From CAZUNO01 sp964621445 [NCBI: Candidatus Hadarchaeota archaeon] (GTDB lineage Archaea > CAYQAE01 > CAYVLA01), in assembly GCA_964621445.1 (NCBI GenBank), contig CAZUNO010000012.1, positions 1-64,000 on the forward strand: 64,000 nt of DNA, in the 5' to 3' direction. The notes below the pieces were generated by a model. The model had not been told where the DNA came from. It did no database searches and worked only from the letters and a program-made list of their open reading frames with translations. Position 1 is the first letter of the stretch. Every line of letters begins with the position of its first letter. Positions 1 through 9,468 of this stretch are shown here, piece after piece. The position numbers and the translations under genes were made by a program.

Positions 1-43
1 AAGGACTAGACCCCTACCAACAAATAACCCAAACCACAACCAG

Positions 44-715
44 CTAAACAGTTACAAGACGGGCTTTTTTTATTATATACTCACCCCTAATTCCTTCCCA
101 CCGTAATTCAGCATCCTGAATATCCAATCTCTTGTCAAATATTGGGCAATCGGTAACCACCGTCTCGGCCTCGCCACCCTCGAATGTGATATCCACTCCT
201 TTCCGGGAACCCAGCCCCTCAAGCTCCCTGATGGAAGATGAATCCAGGACCCTGCCAAGCCAATCTGGTCCCATGCCATCCGCGTATACCCCCACGATAA
301 CTATCTCATAACCTCCAGCCAGCAGTTTATTCAGATGCGAAAGGCCATCCACCCCCCACAGAGGGGCAAATACAGCTAAACCAAGTTCTCCGCACACTCT
401 CTCCACTCTGGTTCTCTGGTACCTGGACCGAATCGCCCCCAGGACCACACCATCGATATCCAAGGTGGAGAGAGCTTCCCTCAGGTCCAGCACCTCTGCC
501 TCCTTTTCTCCGGAACTCTCCCATCTCACATGATTTATGTCCATTGATTCCGTCTGAAGACCCGTCAACCAGAGGTTGGGAACGTGAAACATGTAGGAAT
601 CCCTTCTCTGGGGAAAAATGGTCACCGCATCCGTGACTTCATGACCATCCTCAACGGCAAGCTGGATGGCATTAATGCTGTCCTTGCCTCCTGACAGGAG
701 CGATGCCAATCTCAT
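44..715 (-). CDS. dph6: Diphthine--ammonia ligase (Dph6)
   Basis: This 223-residue PP-loop ATPase performs the last step of diphthamide synthesis on elongation factor 2, amidating diphthine with ammonia and ATP. The N-terminus carries the PP-loop motif SGGKDS (residues 8-13). Near the C-terminus the family signature EGGEAETVVTD is followed by CPIF. The length matches archaeal Dph6. It begins with ATG three bases after the stop of the thymidylate synthase gene on the same strand, so the two are probably co-transcribed. Family assignment is firm; the role is inferred from the family. Confidence 0.92.
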   Translation of the reverse strand: MRLASLLSGGKDSINAIQLAVEDGHEVTDAVTIFPQRRDSYMFHVPNLWLTGLQTESMDINHVRWESSGEKEAEVLDLREALSTLDIDGVVLGAIRSRYQRTRVERVCGELGLAVFAPLWGVDGLSHLNKLLAGGYEIVIVGVYADGMGPDWLGRVLDSSSIRELEGLGSRKGVDITFEGGEAETVVTDCPIFDKRLDIQDAELRWEGIRGEYIIKKARLVTV

Positions 716-718
716 TTG

Positions 719-1441
719 TCATTCCTTATCCCAGAAAAAGCGCTCCTTCTCCCCCCGGGTTTCGCATATCTTTATGAAGTTGTTCTCAACCTGCTCCCAA
801 TCCCTCTCGTATATATGAAGAGCCGAGGATACATCAACATACCGCCCTACCTCCAAATCAAGCCTATCAGCTATCTTCCTCTGCAATCTAGTCAGGGCAT
901 AAACATTTAGCCACCATGCCTTCCATAGGTCTCTTGACCTCCAATATGTATGCATCTCCAATTTGCCCTCTATAACCCGGGCCCAAATTCGTTGCAGGCA
1001 GGGAGGGTCCTCCTTCCAGGGGTCATGGGCCGGGAGCCAGGTTATGGCCTGAGCCCTCCTTGAGTAGGGAACATTCTTCAGTTTCCGAGCGATGTACTCA
1101 ACCTGGTCGATAATGGGTTCCTGAGGATAATCATCCGCACCGGCTGGATACTTGAATAGCCGCTGATGGTAAGTATACCACCAGTCCTTTCCGATGCGAT
1201 GATCCTCGATGCCCTCCAGGATTTCCTTTGTATATCCATCCCTTCTGTGCCAGGCAAAAATTGCTTTATGAACTATGGGCTGGCTTAAGGGTTCCAAAAC
1301 CTCTATGCACCCTACCACGTCCTTGGACTTCTCCCCGTACTCGGTGTCCACTATGGTCCCATTTTTCCAGGTGTTGATTACCGCCTTCTCCCAGCCCTGT
1401 CCGATACTTTTGCTCGTAACGCACATGAAACGATCCGACAT
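719..1441 (-). CDS. Thymidylate synthase, methanogen-type
   Basis: About 240 residues. It matches the archaeal thymidylate synthase family first defined in methanogens, which methylates dUMP to dTMP, probably with a tetrahydromethanopterin-type folate. A PPC motif (DPPCLQRIW) would hold the catalytic cysteine, and YWRSRDLWKAWWLNVYAL matches the conserved RSxD...NxxxY region of ThyA enzymes. I chose the ATG at 1441 because GGAGG lies seven bases upstream. A longer frame opens at 1471 but would run into trkH. It lies downstream of trkH and directly upstream of dph6 in the same orientation. The Mch gene in this window fits use of an H4MPT cofactor, which is inference. Confidence 0.88.
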   Translation of the reverse strand: MSDRFMCVTSKSIGQGWEKAVINTWKNGTIVDTEYGEKSKDVVGCIEVLEPLSQPIVHKAIFAWHRRDGYTKEILEGIEDHRIGKDWWYTYHQRLFKYPAGADDYPQEPIIDQVEYIARKLKNVPYSRRAQAITWLPAHDPWKEDPPCLQRIWARVIEGKLEMHTYWRSRDLWKAWWLNVYALTRLQRKIADRLDLEVGRYVDVSSALHIYERDWEQVENNFIKICETRGEKERFFWDKE

Positions 1442-1454
1442 TAGGTTACCTCCT

Positions 1455-3005
1455 TTACCTTCTCCTTCCACCCATTCTAGATGATCTCCTTCTCATCCTG
1501 AAATAGAAGAAGACCGATTGTAGGAGCATTAGAACCGGGAATATCTCCAGTCTCCCGGCCCACATATTGATTATCAACATTATCTTGGCGGCACTGTCCA
1601 TGGCCGGGCCTGTAATTCCTACCGACATCCCAACGTTCCCCTGGGCCGAACATACCTCAAACAGTACGTTGATTGCCGGCTCGGAAGGACCCTGTATGTG
1701 CATTAAGGCCAGAATACCGATAACCAGAAGGATTAGATACATGAAGGAAAGCGTGGATGCCTCCAGTATATCCTCCGTCATCTCGTCCTCAGAAAGAACT
1801 GCCCGGCCAAGATTCTTCTTTATGTATATGCCCGAAGGCATAAAAGTTTCCATGAATTTCCATTCGGCCCCCTTGGTGATCAATATGAGTCTAATTAGCT
1901 TTATACCACCCACAGTTGACCCAGCTGCTCCACCTGCTATCATGGCCAGGGAGATAATAAGCTTGGCAGAGGCCGTCCAGTTACTCAAACCCGTTGTCTG
2001 AAGTCCCGTGCACGTAATTGCTGAAACGAACTGGAATGAAGAAAAACGAATTGATTGCCAAATATTTTCGAGAAAAGGACCGTTCACGAAGATTTCGGCT
2101 GCCAACAGACCGGTTCCCAATAGGCAGAGCGAGAAAAGGACCTTATTCTGAACGTCCAATATCATTTCCTTGAATTTCTTCCTGAGAACATCGTTATGAA
2201 CCACGAAAGATATGGCACCCAGAAGCATAAGAGGTATGATGGCCGCCTCAAAGATTGGCCTGTCATAGGTTCCGATGCTGTTGTCCTGAACGGAAAAACC
2301 CCCGGTGGCAAGACCGGTCATGGCGTGATTTATGGAATCCCACACCGGCATTCCCACAACGATCAATAACAATATCCCGATAACCGTGTAGATCAGGAAT
2401 ATCTTCCAAATCTGTCTCACGGTATCGATTATCCTTGGCTCAAGTCTATCTGATCGGGCCTCGCCCATATAAAGGGAGAAGGCCCCGGTTCCAGGGCGGG
2501 CCAATATGGCGAGCATGAGTACAATTACTCCCACACCCCCAACCCATTGGGTCAGGGTCCTCCAGAACTGGATGCTCCTGGGTAGAAGCTGTTCATGGAC
2601 TACCATGGTTAGCCCGGTTCCCGTCCATCCGGACATGGCCTCGAAATAGCCGTCAAGGAAGGTCATATTTAAGACGAGTTCCGAATCCTCGGGGATCGAA
2701 TCCGAGACCATGGCAAATGGTATCGCACCTACAAGGGCCACCAGAAGCCAAGCTATGGCGGCAGCCATCATGCCGTGTTTGTTCCTAGCATCATCGGCGT
2801 GTCTAAATGGAATATAAAGCAATGCCCCAATTGCAAAAGCCACCAGGGACCCGGTAGCGAATCCCCATACCGCGAAATACTCGCCAAAAATCACGCAAAC
2901 AAGGAGGGGAACTAAACCTACACCTCCCATTAATAGCATTATCAGTCCCACTATATTGGCTAATATTCTAAGATCGTGCCTCTGAACTAGAAGCTGGCTC
3001 GCCAA
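1455..3005 (-). CDS. trkH: TrkH-family potassium uptake membrane subunit
   Basis: A 516-residue polytopic membrane protein of the Trk/Ktr/HKT superfamily. Four pore-loop segments with selectivity-filter glycines are visible in order: GWTGTGLT, MTGLATGGFS, TCTGLQTTGL and SAQGNVGMSVG, separated by hydrophobic helices. It would move K+ across the cytoplasmic membrane together with a TrkA nucleotide-binding subunit, which is not encoded nearby. The first usable start is TTG at 3005 with GAGG just upstream; an ATG at about 3015 leads to an early stop. The very basic C-terminus (RMRRRSSRMGGRRR) is likely cytoplasmic. It is divergent from purM, with about 140 bases between them. Confidence 0.93.
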   Translation of the reverse strand: MASQLLVQRHDLRILANIVGLIMLLMGGVGLVPLLVCVIFGEYFAVWGFATGSLVAFAIGALLYIPFRHADDARNKHGMMAAAIAWLLVALVGAIPFAMVSDSIPEDSELVLNMTFLDGYFEAMSGWTGTGLTMVVHEQLLPRSIQFWRTLTQWVGGVGVIVLMLAILARPGTGAFSLYMGEARSDRLEPRIIDTVRQIWKIFLIYTVIGILLLIVVGMPVWDSINHAMTGLATGGFSVQDNSIGTYDRPIFEAAIIPLMLLGAISFVVHNDVLRKKFKEMILDVQNKVLFSLCLLGTGLLAAEIFVNGPFLENIWQSIRFSSFQFVSAITCTGLQTTGLSNWTASAKLIISLAMIAGGAAGSTVGGIKLIRLILITKGAEWKFMETFMPSGIYIKKNLGRAVLSEDEMTEDILEASTLSFMYLILLVIGILALMHIQGPSEPAINVLFEVCSAQGNVGMSVGITGPAMDSAAKIMLIINMWAGRLEIFPVLMLLQSVFFYFRMRRRSSRMGGRRR

Positions 3006-3100
3006 GGTTCCCTCATTACGCCACCTGCCTTTGCTTATTTATCTCTTTGTCCCCTTGCCCCTTGCCATGGCCAAGGGATCTTCAGGATAGGGGATAGGTC

Positions 3101-3112
3101 TATTAATAAGTC
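3101..3112 (+). promoter_or_regulatory. Putative TATA box of purM
   Basis: The AT-rich run TATTAATAAG lies about 35 bases before the purM ATG in the trkH-purM divergent gap. The spacing suits an archaeal TATA box with a short leader carrying GAGGCGAAG before the start. This is a pattern-based call only. Confidence 0.4.
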
Positions 3113-3142
3113 CCCAACCTCACCCTGAAATGAGGCGAAGAT

Positions 3143-4189
3143 ATGCGTGGCGAACATAGCTACGCGGAGGCCGGAGTCGATATCGAATCCGATGATCAGG
3201 CCATAGCGGCGATTGGAAAATGGATTGAAAGAACATACTCCTTCAGGGAGGAAAACACCTTTCCTGAAGTCAAGGGACATTACTCTGGGCTATATAGGCT
3301 CGATGACCAAAGGGTCCTGGCAATTAGCACCGATGGAGTGGGAACCAAGCTCATCGTTGCCCGAATGATGTCCAAATATGACACCGTCGGCATTGATCTA
3401 ATGGGGATGCTTGCCAATGACATCATATCGGTGGGATCGACCCCAGTGGCAATGGTAGATTATATCGGCGCCAGAAAGCCAGAACCCGACCTTCTATCCG
3501 AAATAGGAAAAGGAATCTATGAGGGATGTAAAAGGGCCCATGTGGTGGCCTTAGGGGGGGAAACCGCAACCATGCCTGACCTCATTGGCGATCTTGACCT
3601 GGTGGGGGCAATAGTAGGCTTATGCGATGAGGAACAACTGGTCCTCGGGTCAGGGATACGGGAAGGGGATGTTCTGGTGGGCATCAGATCCAGCGGTATG
3701 CATTCAAATGGATATACCCTGGCCAGAAAGGCCTTCTTCACCTGGAACGATTTCTCGATTCATGACCAGCTCCCAACCGATGAATCCACCAGCATCGGGG
3801 AGGCCCTGATGATCCCTACCACCATCTACGTGGACGTTATTCTGGAGATCCTTAGGAACCTAAAACCGCATGGCCTGGCGCACATAACCGGTGGCGGTTT
3901 AACCAAACTACGTAGGCTTAAATCGGGAATGGGATATGTTATTGACCGCATCTTCCCAACCCATCCAATCTTTGAAGCTGTCAGAAAACTGGGCAAGGTT
4001 TCGTGGCCCGAGATGTATAGGACCTATAATATGGGCGTTGGATTCGCGGTAATAGTACCGCCCGAGTCCGCTGCCCAGGTGATAGAAATCTGCGAGGGTA
4101 ATGACATGGAAGCAAAACCGATAGGAACCGCAATACCGGACCCGGATCAGAAAATTAGGATAAAGGCACAGGAGAAATTCGTCCTTTAG
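3143..4189 (+). CDS. purM: Phosphoribosylformylglycinamidine cyclo-ligase (AIR synthetase)
   Basis: 348 residues, normal PurM length. It closes the imidazole ring in de novo purine synthesis (FGAM + ATP to AIR). Conserved PurM segments are present: STDGVGTKL, the DLMGMLANDI motif followed by VGSTPVAMVDYIG, and the glycine-rich GGETATMPD and HITGGGL segments. The ATG at 3143 is the first start after in-frame stops. Its TAG overlaps tail-to-tail with the purB stop, so two purine genes meet at TTAG. Cytoplasmic. Confidence 0.95.
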   Translation: MRGEHSYAEAGVDIESDDQAIAAIGKWIERTYSFREENTFPEVKGHYSGLYRLDDQRVLAISTDGVGTKLIVARMMSKYDTVGIDLMGMLANDIISVGSTPVAMVDYIGARKPEPDLLSEIGKGIYEGCKRAHVVALGGETATMPDLIGDLDLVGAIVGLCDEEQLVLGSGIREGDVLVGIRSSGMHSNGYTLARKAFFTWNDFSIHDQLPTDESTSIGEALMIPTTIYVDVILEILRNLKPHGLAHITGGGLTKLRRLKSGMGYVIDRIFPTHPIFEAVRKLGKVSWPEMYRTYNMGVGFAVIVPPESAAQVIEICEGNDMEAKPIGTAIPDPDQKIRIKAQEKFVL

Positions 4190-5547
4190 CCATTGTACCC
4201 CCAGGATTCGCGGGCTAGCTTTAGCACACGATCCACCTGTTCCCTGGCCGTGCCCAGGTAGCTCTCGGGTTTCATCGCCTCATTAATCTCCTCCTCGGAC
4301 ATTAAATCGGTCACCTCAGGTTCGGTCTTCAGAGCCTTGGAGAAGTGGCACCCATCCTCAAGGGCCTTGAGTGAGGCCTTCCTGATCAAAGCGTGAGCAT
4401 CCTGTCTTCCCATCCCCTTTTCGGTCAGGTTAATCATCATCCTCTCGGCCATAGTTAGACCCTTGGTCAGATGTAGATTCCTCTCAATACTCTCCTCCTC
4501 GAAGACCAAACCTCTAACGACATCCGATGCCAAGGAAAGAGCATAGTAGAGGTACATCGTGGCGTCCGGCAGGGTGACCCTTTCACAGGAGGAATTGGTA
4601 AGGTCCCTCTCGTGCCACAGCACATTACATAGTAGCTGTGGTTCAAGCATGGATCTCACGATCCGAGCTAGTCCACAGATCCTTTCCGACCTTATTGGGT
4701 TTCTCTTAGAGGGCATCGTAGAACTCCCTACCTGCTTCTTGCGGAACCCTTCCCTGACCTCATTCAGTTCAGTCCTCTGCAGATTTCTGATCTCCGTGAA
4801 TATCTTGTCCATGGTGGTGGCGATCTGGGCCAGGCAGAACAAGTAATCGGAATGCCTATCTCTCTGCAGTATCTGGCTGGTTATCAGGGGCTCATGGAGA
4901 CCGATCCGTTCCATTATTATGGATTGTATCTCCATTCCCTTTTCTCCCAGGGCGGATTGAGTTCCCACAGCCCCCGTCATCTGGCCAACGCAAACCCTTG
5001 ACTTCGCCTCATCCAAGCGATCGATATTCCTCTGCATTTCGCAGGCCCAAAGACCGAACTTCATCCCGAAGGTTGTTGGTAGAGCGTGCTGTCCGTGGGT
5101 TCGCCCGATACAGACCAGATCCCTTCTCTCCCGGGCATGGTCCAGAAGCACATCTCTTAGTTCAACCGAACGTTGGCGAATCAGCTTCAGGGAATCTCTC
5201 ATCTGGAGAGAAAGCGCCGTATCGGTGATGTCATTGGATGTGGCCCCCAGATGGACATAACGACCTGCATCCCCATCACAAACCTCGGTTAGGGCCATGA
5301 CCATTGCCATCACGTCATGATGGATTTCCTTATCGATCTCATTTACCCTTTCCACGCTAACGTGATCGGCTGAAGCCTTCTCGGAGATCTCTTCCGCAGC
5401 AGCGACCGGTATATTCCCAACCTTCGCATGAGCCATGGCCAAGGATCCCTCGACCCTGAGCTGATAATCTAGCTTGCTCGATTCTTCCCAGATCGATGCC
5501 ATCTCGGGTCGAGAGTACCTTCCGATATCTATTGGGGTAATAGGCAT
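4186..5547 (-). CDS. purB: Adenylosuccinate lyase
   Basis: About 453 residues. A fumarase/aspartase-superfamily enzyme that removes fumarate from SAICAR and adenylosuccinate. The superfamily signature SSTMPSKRNPI is present, as are HDVMAM and the GRTHGQHALPTT segment carrying the catalytic histidine. Two starts are possible: GTG at 5556 or ATG at 5547. I prefer the ATG because AAGGTG lies six bases upstream. It is convergent with purM and shares four bases with it. Confidence 0.95.
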   Translation of the reverse strand: MPITPIDIGRYSRPEMASIWEESSKLDYQLRVEGSLAMAHAKVGNIPVAAAEEISEKASADHVSVERVNEIDKEIHHDVMAMVMALTEVCDGDAGRYVHLGATSNDITDTALSLQMRDSLKLIRQRSVELRDVLLDHARERRDLVCIGRTHGQHALPTTFGMKFGLWACEMQRNIDRLDEAKSRVCVGQMTGAVGTQSALGEKGMEIQSIIMERIGLHEPLITSQILQRDRHSDYLFCLAQIATTMDKIFTEIRNLQRTELNEVREGFRKKQVGSSTMPSKRNPIRSERICGLARIVRSMLEPQLLCNVLWHERDLTNSSCERVTLPDATMYLYYALSLASDVVRGLVFEEESIERNLHLTKGLTMAERMMINLTEKGMGRQDAHALIRKASLKALEDGCHFSKALKTEPEVTDLMSEEEINEAMKPESYLGTAREQVDRVLKLARESWGYNG

Positions 5548-5618
5548 TACGGACACCTTAAGGAGGGGTGCTCCGGGTGGTAGATAAATCGAATCGATCT
5601 AGGCTCGAAAAATATGAA

Positions 5619-5843
5619 TCAGAGGAACATTGCCTCTTCCATCTTGCTGGCCAGGTCCTCTGGAAGCCTCTCAGCCACCGGCTCCGCATCAACCGTTTCC
5701 TCGGAATAAGCAGGCACCACGCCGACGCCATGTTCCTCGAACTTCTTCATCAGCTTCTCGAGCCTGCTCATCTTCTTCTCAAAGTTACGAGAATTGATTA
5801 TCTTCCAGACAAAATCCTCAGAGAATACAACCGTCAACTTCAA
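5619..5843 (-). CDS. Small acidic protein of unknown function
   Basis: A 74-residue reading frame that starts with TTG. I do not recognise a family. It has a hydrophobic N-terminus (MKLTVVFSEDFVWKII), then a charged, probably helical middle and an acidic tail. A TATA-like run (TTTTTAAAAA on the minus strand, about 5867-5877) sits about 25 bases before the start, which would fit a leaderless transcript. It lies between the GPN-loop GTPase gene and purB on the same strand. The overlapping plus-strand frame at 5568-5879 looks less protein-like. Whether it is really expressed is uncertain. Confidence 0.5.
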   Translation of the reverse strand: MKLTVVFSEDFVWKIINSRNFEKKMSRLEKLMKKFEEHGVGVVPAYSEETVDAEPVAERLPEDLASKMEEAMFL

Positions 5844-5916
5844 AGCACCGGCCGAGGCTCAGAGAGGGTCTCTTTTTAAAAATATTCCACTTCCGGCACT
5901 CGGTGTCAGTCATAGG

Positions 5917-6687
5917 TTAAGGTCCCGGCACTATGAAATCGTCTCCACCCTGGTAGGTCATCTGTATCTCCGAGTAGAGATCCAGGTATCCCCATCCCTC
6001 GCGAACCGATAATTTAAGAAGCTTGAATGCCTCCTGGGTCTCCTCTAGAAGACGACAAATTCTAGTGCCCACCGTCTTTGTTGCCCCACCTTCCTCCATC
6101 AATGCATCGTAGAGAATATCGGGCTCGGAGACCCACCTATCAACCCTCTCCATTTGATCCTCCGACAACATGTCGGCCTTGCTAAGCACCCTCGACACGG
6201 GAACCCCAAGCTTAAGTTCGGCGGTTAGGGAAAGAAGCAGGATTGATACGAAGCTAGAGGGGGTTTGGGTGAGAAATGGGTCAACAAGAAATGCGGCAAT
6301 AATTTCCTCCTTCTGAAGGGCCTGCACCACGAATATGCCTGAAGCCCTGAACACGAATAACTCCAATTGACCTGGAGTATCCACAAGGAGGTAATCCGGG
6401 TCATACTCCTCTATCTCCTCCCTGATATCACCAAAATCCTCCGCAATGAGATCAGAAGAGGCGATTATGGCCCCGTTTGGACCAAGACCGTACTTGTCCA
6501 TGACCTCTCCAAGCCTGATATGATCCCTTACATCCACTTCCGGGACATACGGTAAACGTTCTGCACCTGGATCCAGGTTTGCAATCAGCGCGTTCGCTCC
6601 ACGTTCCTGAAGCCATTTCTGGGTGCCAAAGGCCATGGAGGATTTACCGGAACCAGCAGTTCCTAGAAAGAAAATAACCTTCATCAT
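5917..6687 (-). CDS. GPN-loop GTPase
   Basis: 256 residues of the GPN/XAB1-type G3E-related P-loop GTPase family. The Walker A is GTAGSGKS (9-16), the family-defining Gly-Pro-Asn insert is at residues 69-71 (GLGPNG), and DTPGQ forms the switch region. Eukaryotic homologues help assemble RNA polymerase II; the archaeal role is not settled, and homodimerisation is known for the archaeal form. The gene starts with ATG-ATG and is divergent from the GINS-mcm pair. Confidence 0.92.
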   Translation of the reverse strand: MMKVIFFLGTAGSGKSSMAFGTQKWLQERGANALIANLDPGAERLPYVPEVDVRDHIRLGEVMDKYGLGPNGAIIASSDLIAEDFGDIREEIEEYDPDYLLVDTPGQLELFVFRASGIFVVQALQKEEIIAAFLVDPFLTQTPSSFVSILLLSLTAELKLGVPVSRVLSKADMLSEDQMERVDRWVSEPDILYDALMEEGGATKTVGTRICRLLEETQEAFKLLKLSVREGWGYLDLYSEIQMTYQGGDDFIVPGP

Positions 6688-6800
6688 TCTTCAACATGGT
6701 TCCCCTTTCTAAAGTGTAATCGAACAGCGCGTAGGCCGTCTTTCCGAGGTGTCTGATGAAGATTTCCCTGGTATTTTAACTCGCTTTAAGGGGGGAGAAA

Positions 6801-6812
6801 AATGATATAAGA
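6801..6812 (+). promoter_or_regulatory. Putative TATA box of GINS-mcm operon
   Basis: AATGATATAAG lies about 28-30 bases upstream of the GTG at 6837. The spacing would place transcription initiation at or next to the start codon, suggesting a leaderless message. Confidence 0.45.
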
Positions 6813-6836
6813 GGTATTTCACTTCTACAAAAAATA

Positions 6837-7370
6837 GTGCATCTCAAGGAAATTTCGGACATGAAAACCGACTCGGTCACGGTAAAGGTGACGGCCAGCC
6901 TGCCGGAAATCAATCTCGTGGCCCAAAAGATTGGTCCGTTCTCCGCGGGATCGGAGATAGAACTTGATCGCTGGCAGGCAGAGGTACTTGGAGAGTGGGG
7001 CATAATCGAATGGCATAAGGATTCCCAATCTCTGCTCCTGCAGGCCTACCAGTCACGAGATAAGGAACAACGAGGACGCGGGCTGGAATCCATCGGCGAT
7101 ATATATCAGATGTTTCCTGGCCTGGTCAGATGTCTAAGGGAAGAGGGAATGTTCACTCAGAAAAGGAATGCGGTTAAGGCCCTCTTGGAGGACCTGGTGT
7201 CCTCCCGAACCAATAAGATCACCAGGCTATGTCGTTTGGATCAGGAGCCCCCCATGGATTCCCTTAGTCCCGAGGAGCAATGGCTATTCTCCTCACTCAA
7301 TAGAATATTCAGAACCTGGAGGGAAAACACCGGATCTCTGATGGCTGAATCTAGGGGGGATGATCAATGA
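6837..7370 (+). CDS. GINS complex subunit (Gins23-like)
   Basis: 177 residues. A small beta-rich domain comes first (about 12-55, VKVTASLPEINLV...GSEIELDRWQAEVL), followed by an alpha-helical domain. This B-then-A order is that of Psf2/Psf3-type (Gins23) rather than Gins51. GINS binds MCM and RecJ-like/Cdc45 protein in the replicative helicase. The mcm gene follows with a 4-base ATGA overlap, which supports the assignment. The start is GTG 6837 (leaderless from the TATA spacing) or ATG 6861, which has AAGGA upstream. Confidence 0.85.
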   Translation: MHLKEISDMKTDSVTVKVTASLPEINLVAQKIGPFSAGSEIELDRWQAEVLGEWGIIEWHKDSQSLLLQAYQSRDKEQRGRGLESIGDIYQMFPGLVRCLREEGMFTQKRNAVKALLEDLVSSRTNKITRLCRLDQEPPMDSLSPEEQWLFSSLNRIFRTWRENTGSLMAESRGDDQ

Positions 7371-9388
7371 GAGAGCGCTTTGTCGAATTTCTAAAATCTA
7401 CCCAGAGGGACGGGGAATTTGTATACCGTCAGGCAGTTAGAGAGATGCTGCTGGCCGATGAGATCTCGCTCGAAATCAACTTCCCGGACATCAGGAGTTT
7501 TGACCCGGATCTAGCGGAGGAGGTACTGGAGAATCCGAAGCAGGCCTTTGAGGCCGCCTCCCTCTCAATCAATGATCTTCTCCGTTTGGAGGGAGAGGAA
7601 GAACTCGAGGAGGTCCACGCCCGTTTCAAGAATCTTCCCAAGCTCACCCAGATCAGGGACATTCGAGCCCGGGACATAGGAAACCTGATCATGATCGAGG
7701 GGGTGGCCACCAGAGTTACCGATGTAAAACCCGAGCTCAGCGAAGCTATCTACAAATGCGAGAGATGTGGGGAGTCCATCTGTGTCATGCAGTCGGGTGA
7801 AAAGGTAAAGAAACCGGCCATGTGCGATAACAGGTCCTGTGCATCGAGAGGCCCATTTTCCCTAATTGGGGAGCAGTCCAAGTTCCTGGACTGGCAGGGG
7901 GCCAGGATTCAGGAAAAGCCGGAGGCTCTACGTGGGGGCAAGATGCCGGTTTATATAAACACCATAATCCGGGACGACCTGGTAGAGACCATACAGCCAG
8001 GAAACAGGATAACCCTCACCGGTTTGCTCAAAGCTTCCCAGCCGGGAAGCAAGGGAAAATCAAGCGATACCGTACTTGAGAAGTTCATCGAGGTCAACTA
8101 TATCGAGGCCCAGGAAAAGGGGATCGAGGAAATAGAGATTACGAAGGATGATCTAGCTGAGATCGAGAAGCTTTCCAAGGACAAACTCCTCTGCGAGAAG
8201 ATTATGAAATCCATCGCCCCTTCGATCTGGGGCTTCGACCCCATAAAAGAGGCCATCGCTCTACAGCTCTTCTCGGGAAAGTACAGAGCGCTTCCGGACG
8301 GAACATGGCAGAGGGGGAATATCAACATATTGCTCATCGGAGACCCGGGAGCAGGCAAATCAGCTCTTCTCAGCTATACCAAAACCCTGGCGCCGAGAGC
8401 AGTGTACGCTTCGGGTCGTTCAAGTTCTGCTGCCGGCCTGACTGCCGCAGTACTGCGGGACGAGATGAGCGGCGGGTTCGTGCTCGAGGCCGGTGCACTC
8501 GTACTTGCCGACGGTGGAATTGCCTGCCTGGACGAATTCGAGAAGATGGATGAGGCGGATAGAGCCGCCATCCACGAGATAATGGAGCAGGGCACACTCT
8601 CAATCGCTAAGGCCGGCATTGTGGCTACCCTAAACGCAAGAACATCCGTTCTGGCTGCTGCTAATCCCAAGTTCGGAAGATTCGACTCCTATAGAAGCAT
8701 TGCGGACCAGATAGACCTACCACCCACCATCCTATCACGATTTGACCTCATATTCCCAATCCGTGATGTGCCAAAGGAGGAAAAGGATCGTAAGATTGCC
8801 CGTCATATACTCAAATTTAGGTCCATGTCCGGCGATCAGCTGAAGAATACGTTAGATCCGGAACTTCTGAGAAAGTACGTTAGCTATGCCCGGAATAATG
8901 TCAAACCATCTATTACCGAGGAGTCGGCCAAGCGTATTGAGGACTTCTATGCCGATGTCAGGTTGGGGGGCTCCGAGGGAAACCCCATCCCCGTCACCCC
9001 CAGGCAGCTGGAGGCCATCGTGCGTCTCTCCGAGGCCAGAGCGAGGATGAGGTTAAAGAAGGAAATCACGCCCGAGGACGTGAGCCACGCCATAGATCTA
9101 ATGGAGTACTGTCTCAAGAGCGTGGGGGTGGATCCCGAAACGGGCAAGATGGATATAGATAAGATGCTAACCGGGAAGTTCAGGTCTCAGTGGGACAGAC
9201 TTGCTGGTCTGAGCGACCTGATTAAGGAGCTATGCCAGAAGCACGGCGGCCTGGTTCCAATGAAGGAGATCCTGGAGGAGGCCCAGGAAAAGGGTATAGA
9301 CCAGAAGGATGCGAATAGATTACTCAAGGAAATGAAAAGGAAAGGCGAGCTTTACGAGCCCAAACTTGGTTATATCAGCATGTCCTGA
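7367..9388 (+). CDS. mcm: Minichromosome maintenance replicative helicase
   Basis: 673 residues, normal for archaeal MCM. In order: an N-terminal OB domain with a zinc motif (CERC ... CDNRSC), an AAA+ core with Walker A GDPGAGKS (about 325-332), Walker B CLDEFEKMDE (about 385-395), the NPKFGRFD sensor region and the arginine-finger motif LSRFDL, and a C-terminal winged helix (about 595-673). It unwinds DNA at the fork as a hexamer. Translationally coupled to the GINS subunit upstream. Confidence 0.97.
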   Translation: MRERFVEFLKSTQRDGEFVYRQAVREMLLADEISLEINFPDIRSFDPDLAEEVLENPKQAFEAASLSINDLLRLEGEEELEEVHARFKNLPKLTQIRDIRARDIGNLIMIEGVATRVTDVKPELSEAIYKCERCGESICVMQSGEKVKKPAMCDNRSCASRGPFSLIGEQSKFLDWQGARIQEKPEALRGGKMPVYINTIIRDDLVETIQPGNRITLTGLLKASQPGSKGKSSDTVLEKFIEVNYIEAQEKGIEEIEITKDDLAEIEKLSKDKLLCEKIMKSIAPSIWGFDPIKEAIALQLFSGKYRALPDGTWQRGNINILLIGDPGAGKSALLSYTKTLAPRAVYASGRSSSAAGLTAAVLRDEMSGGFVLEAGALVLADGGIACLDEFEKMDEADRAAIHEIMEQGTLSIAKAGIVATLNARTSVLAAANPKFGRFDSYRSIADQIDLPPTILSRFDLIFPIRDVPKEEKDRKIARHILKFRSMSGDQLKNTLDPELLRKYVSYARNNVKPSITEESAKRIEDFYADVRLGGSEGNPIPVTPRQLEAIVRLSEARARMRLKKEITPEDVSHAIDLMEYCLKSVGVDPETGKMDIDKMLTGKFRSQWDRLAGLSDLIKELCQKHGGLVPMKEILEEAQEKGIDQKDANRLLKEMKRKGELYEPKLGYISMS

Positions 9389-9468
9389 CCATCCATGTAC
9401 TCCAAATAAGATACTTAAAGCGCATTCAATACCATAGGGCCAGTCCTAATTCTCTCGACGGTGATTAC

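Noticed and set aside
5568-5879. 103-residue plus-strand frame
   Set aside because: Overlaps a more protein-like minus-strand frame and has no promoter or ribosome site.
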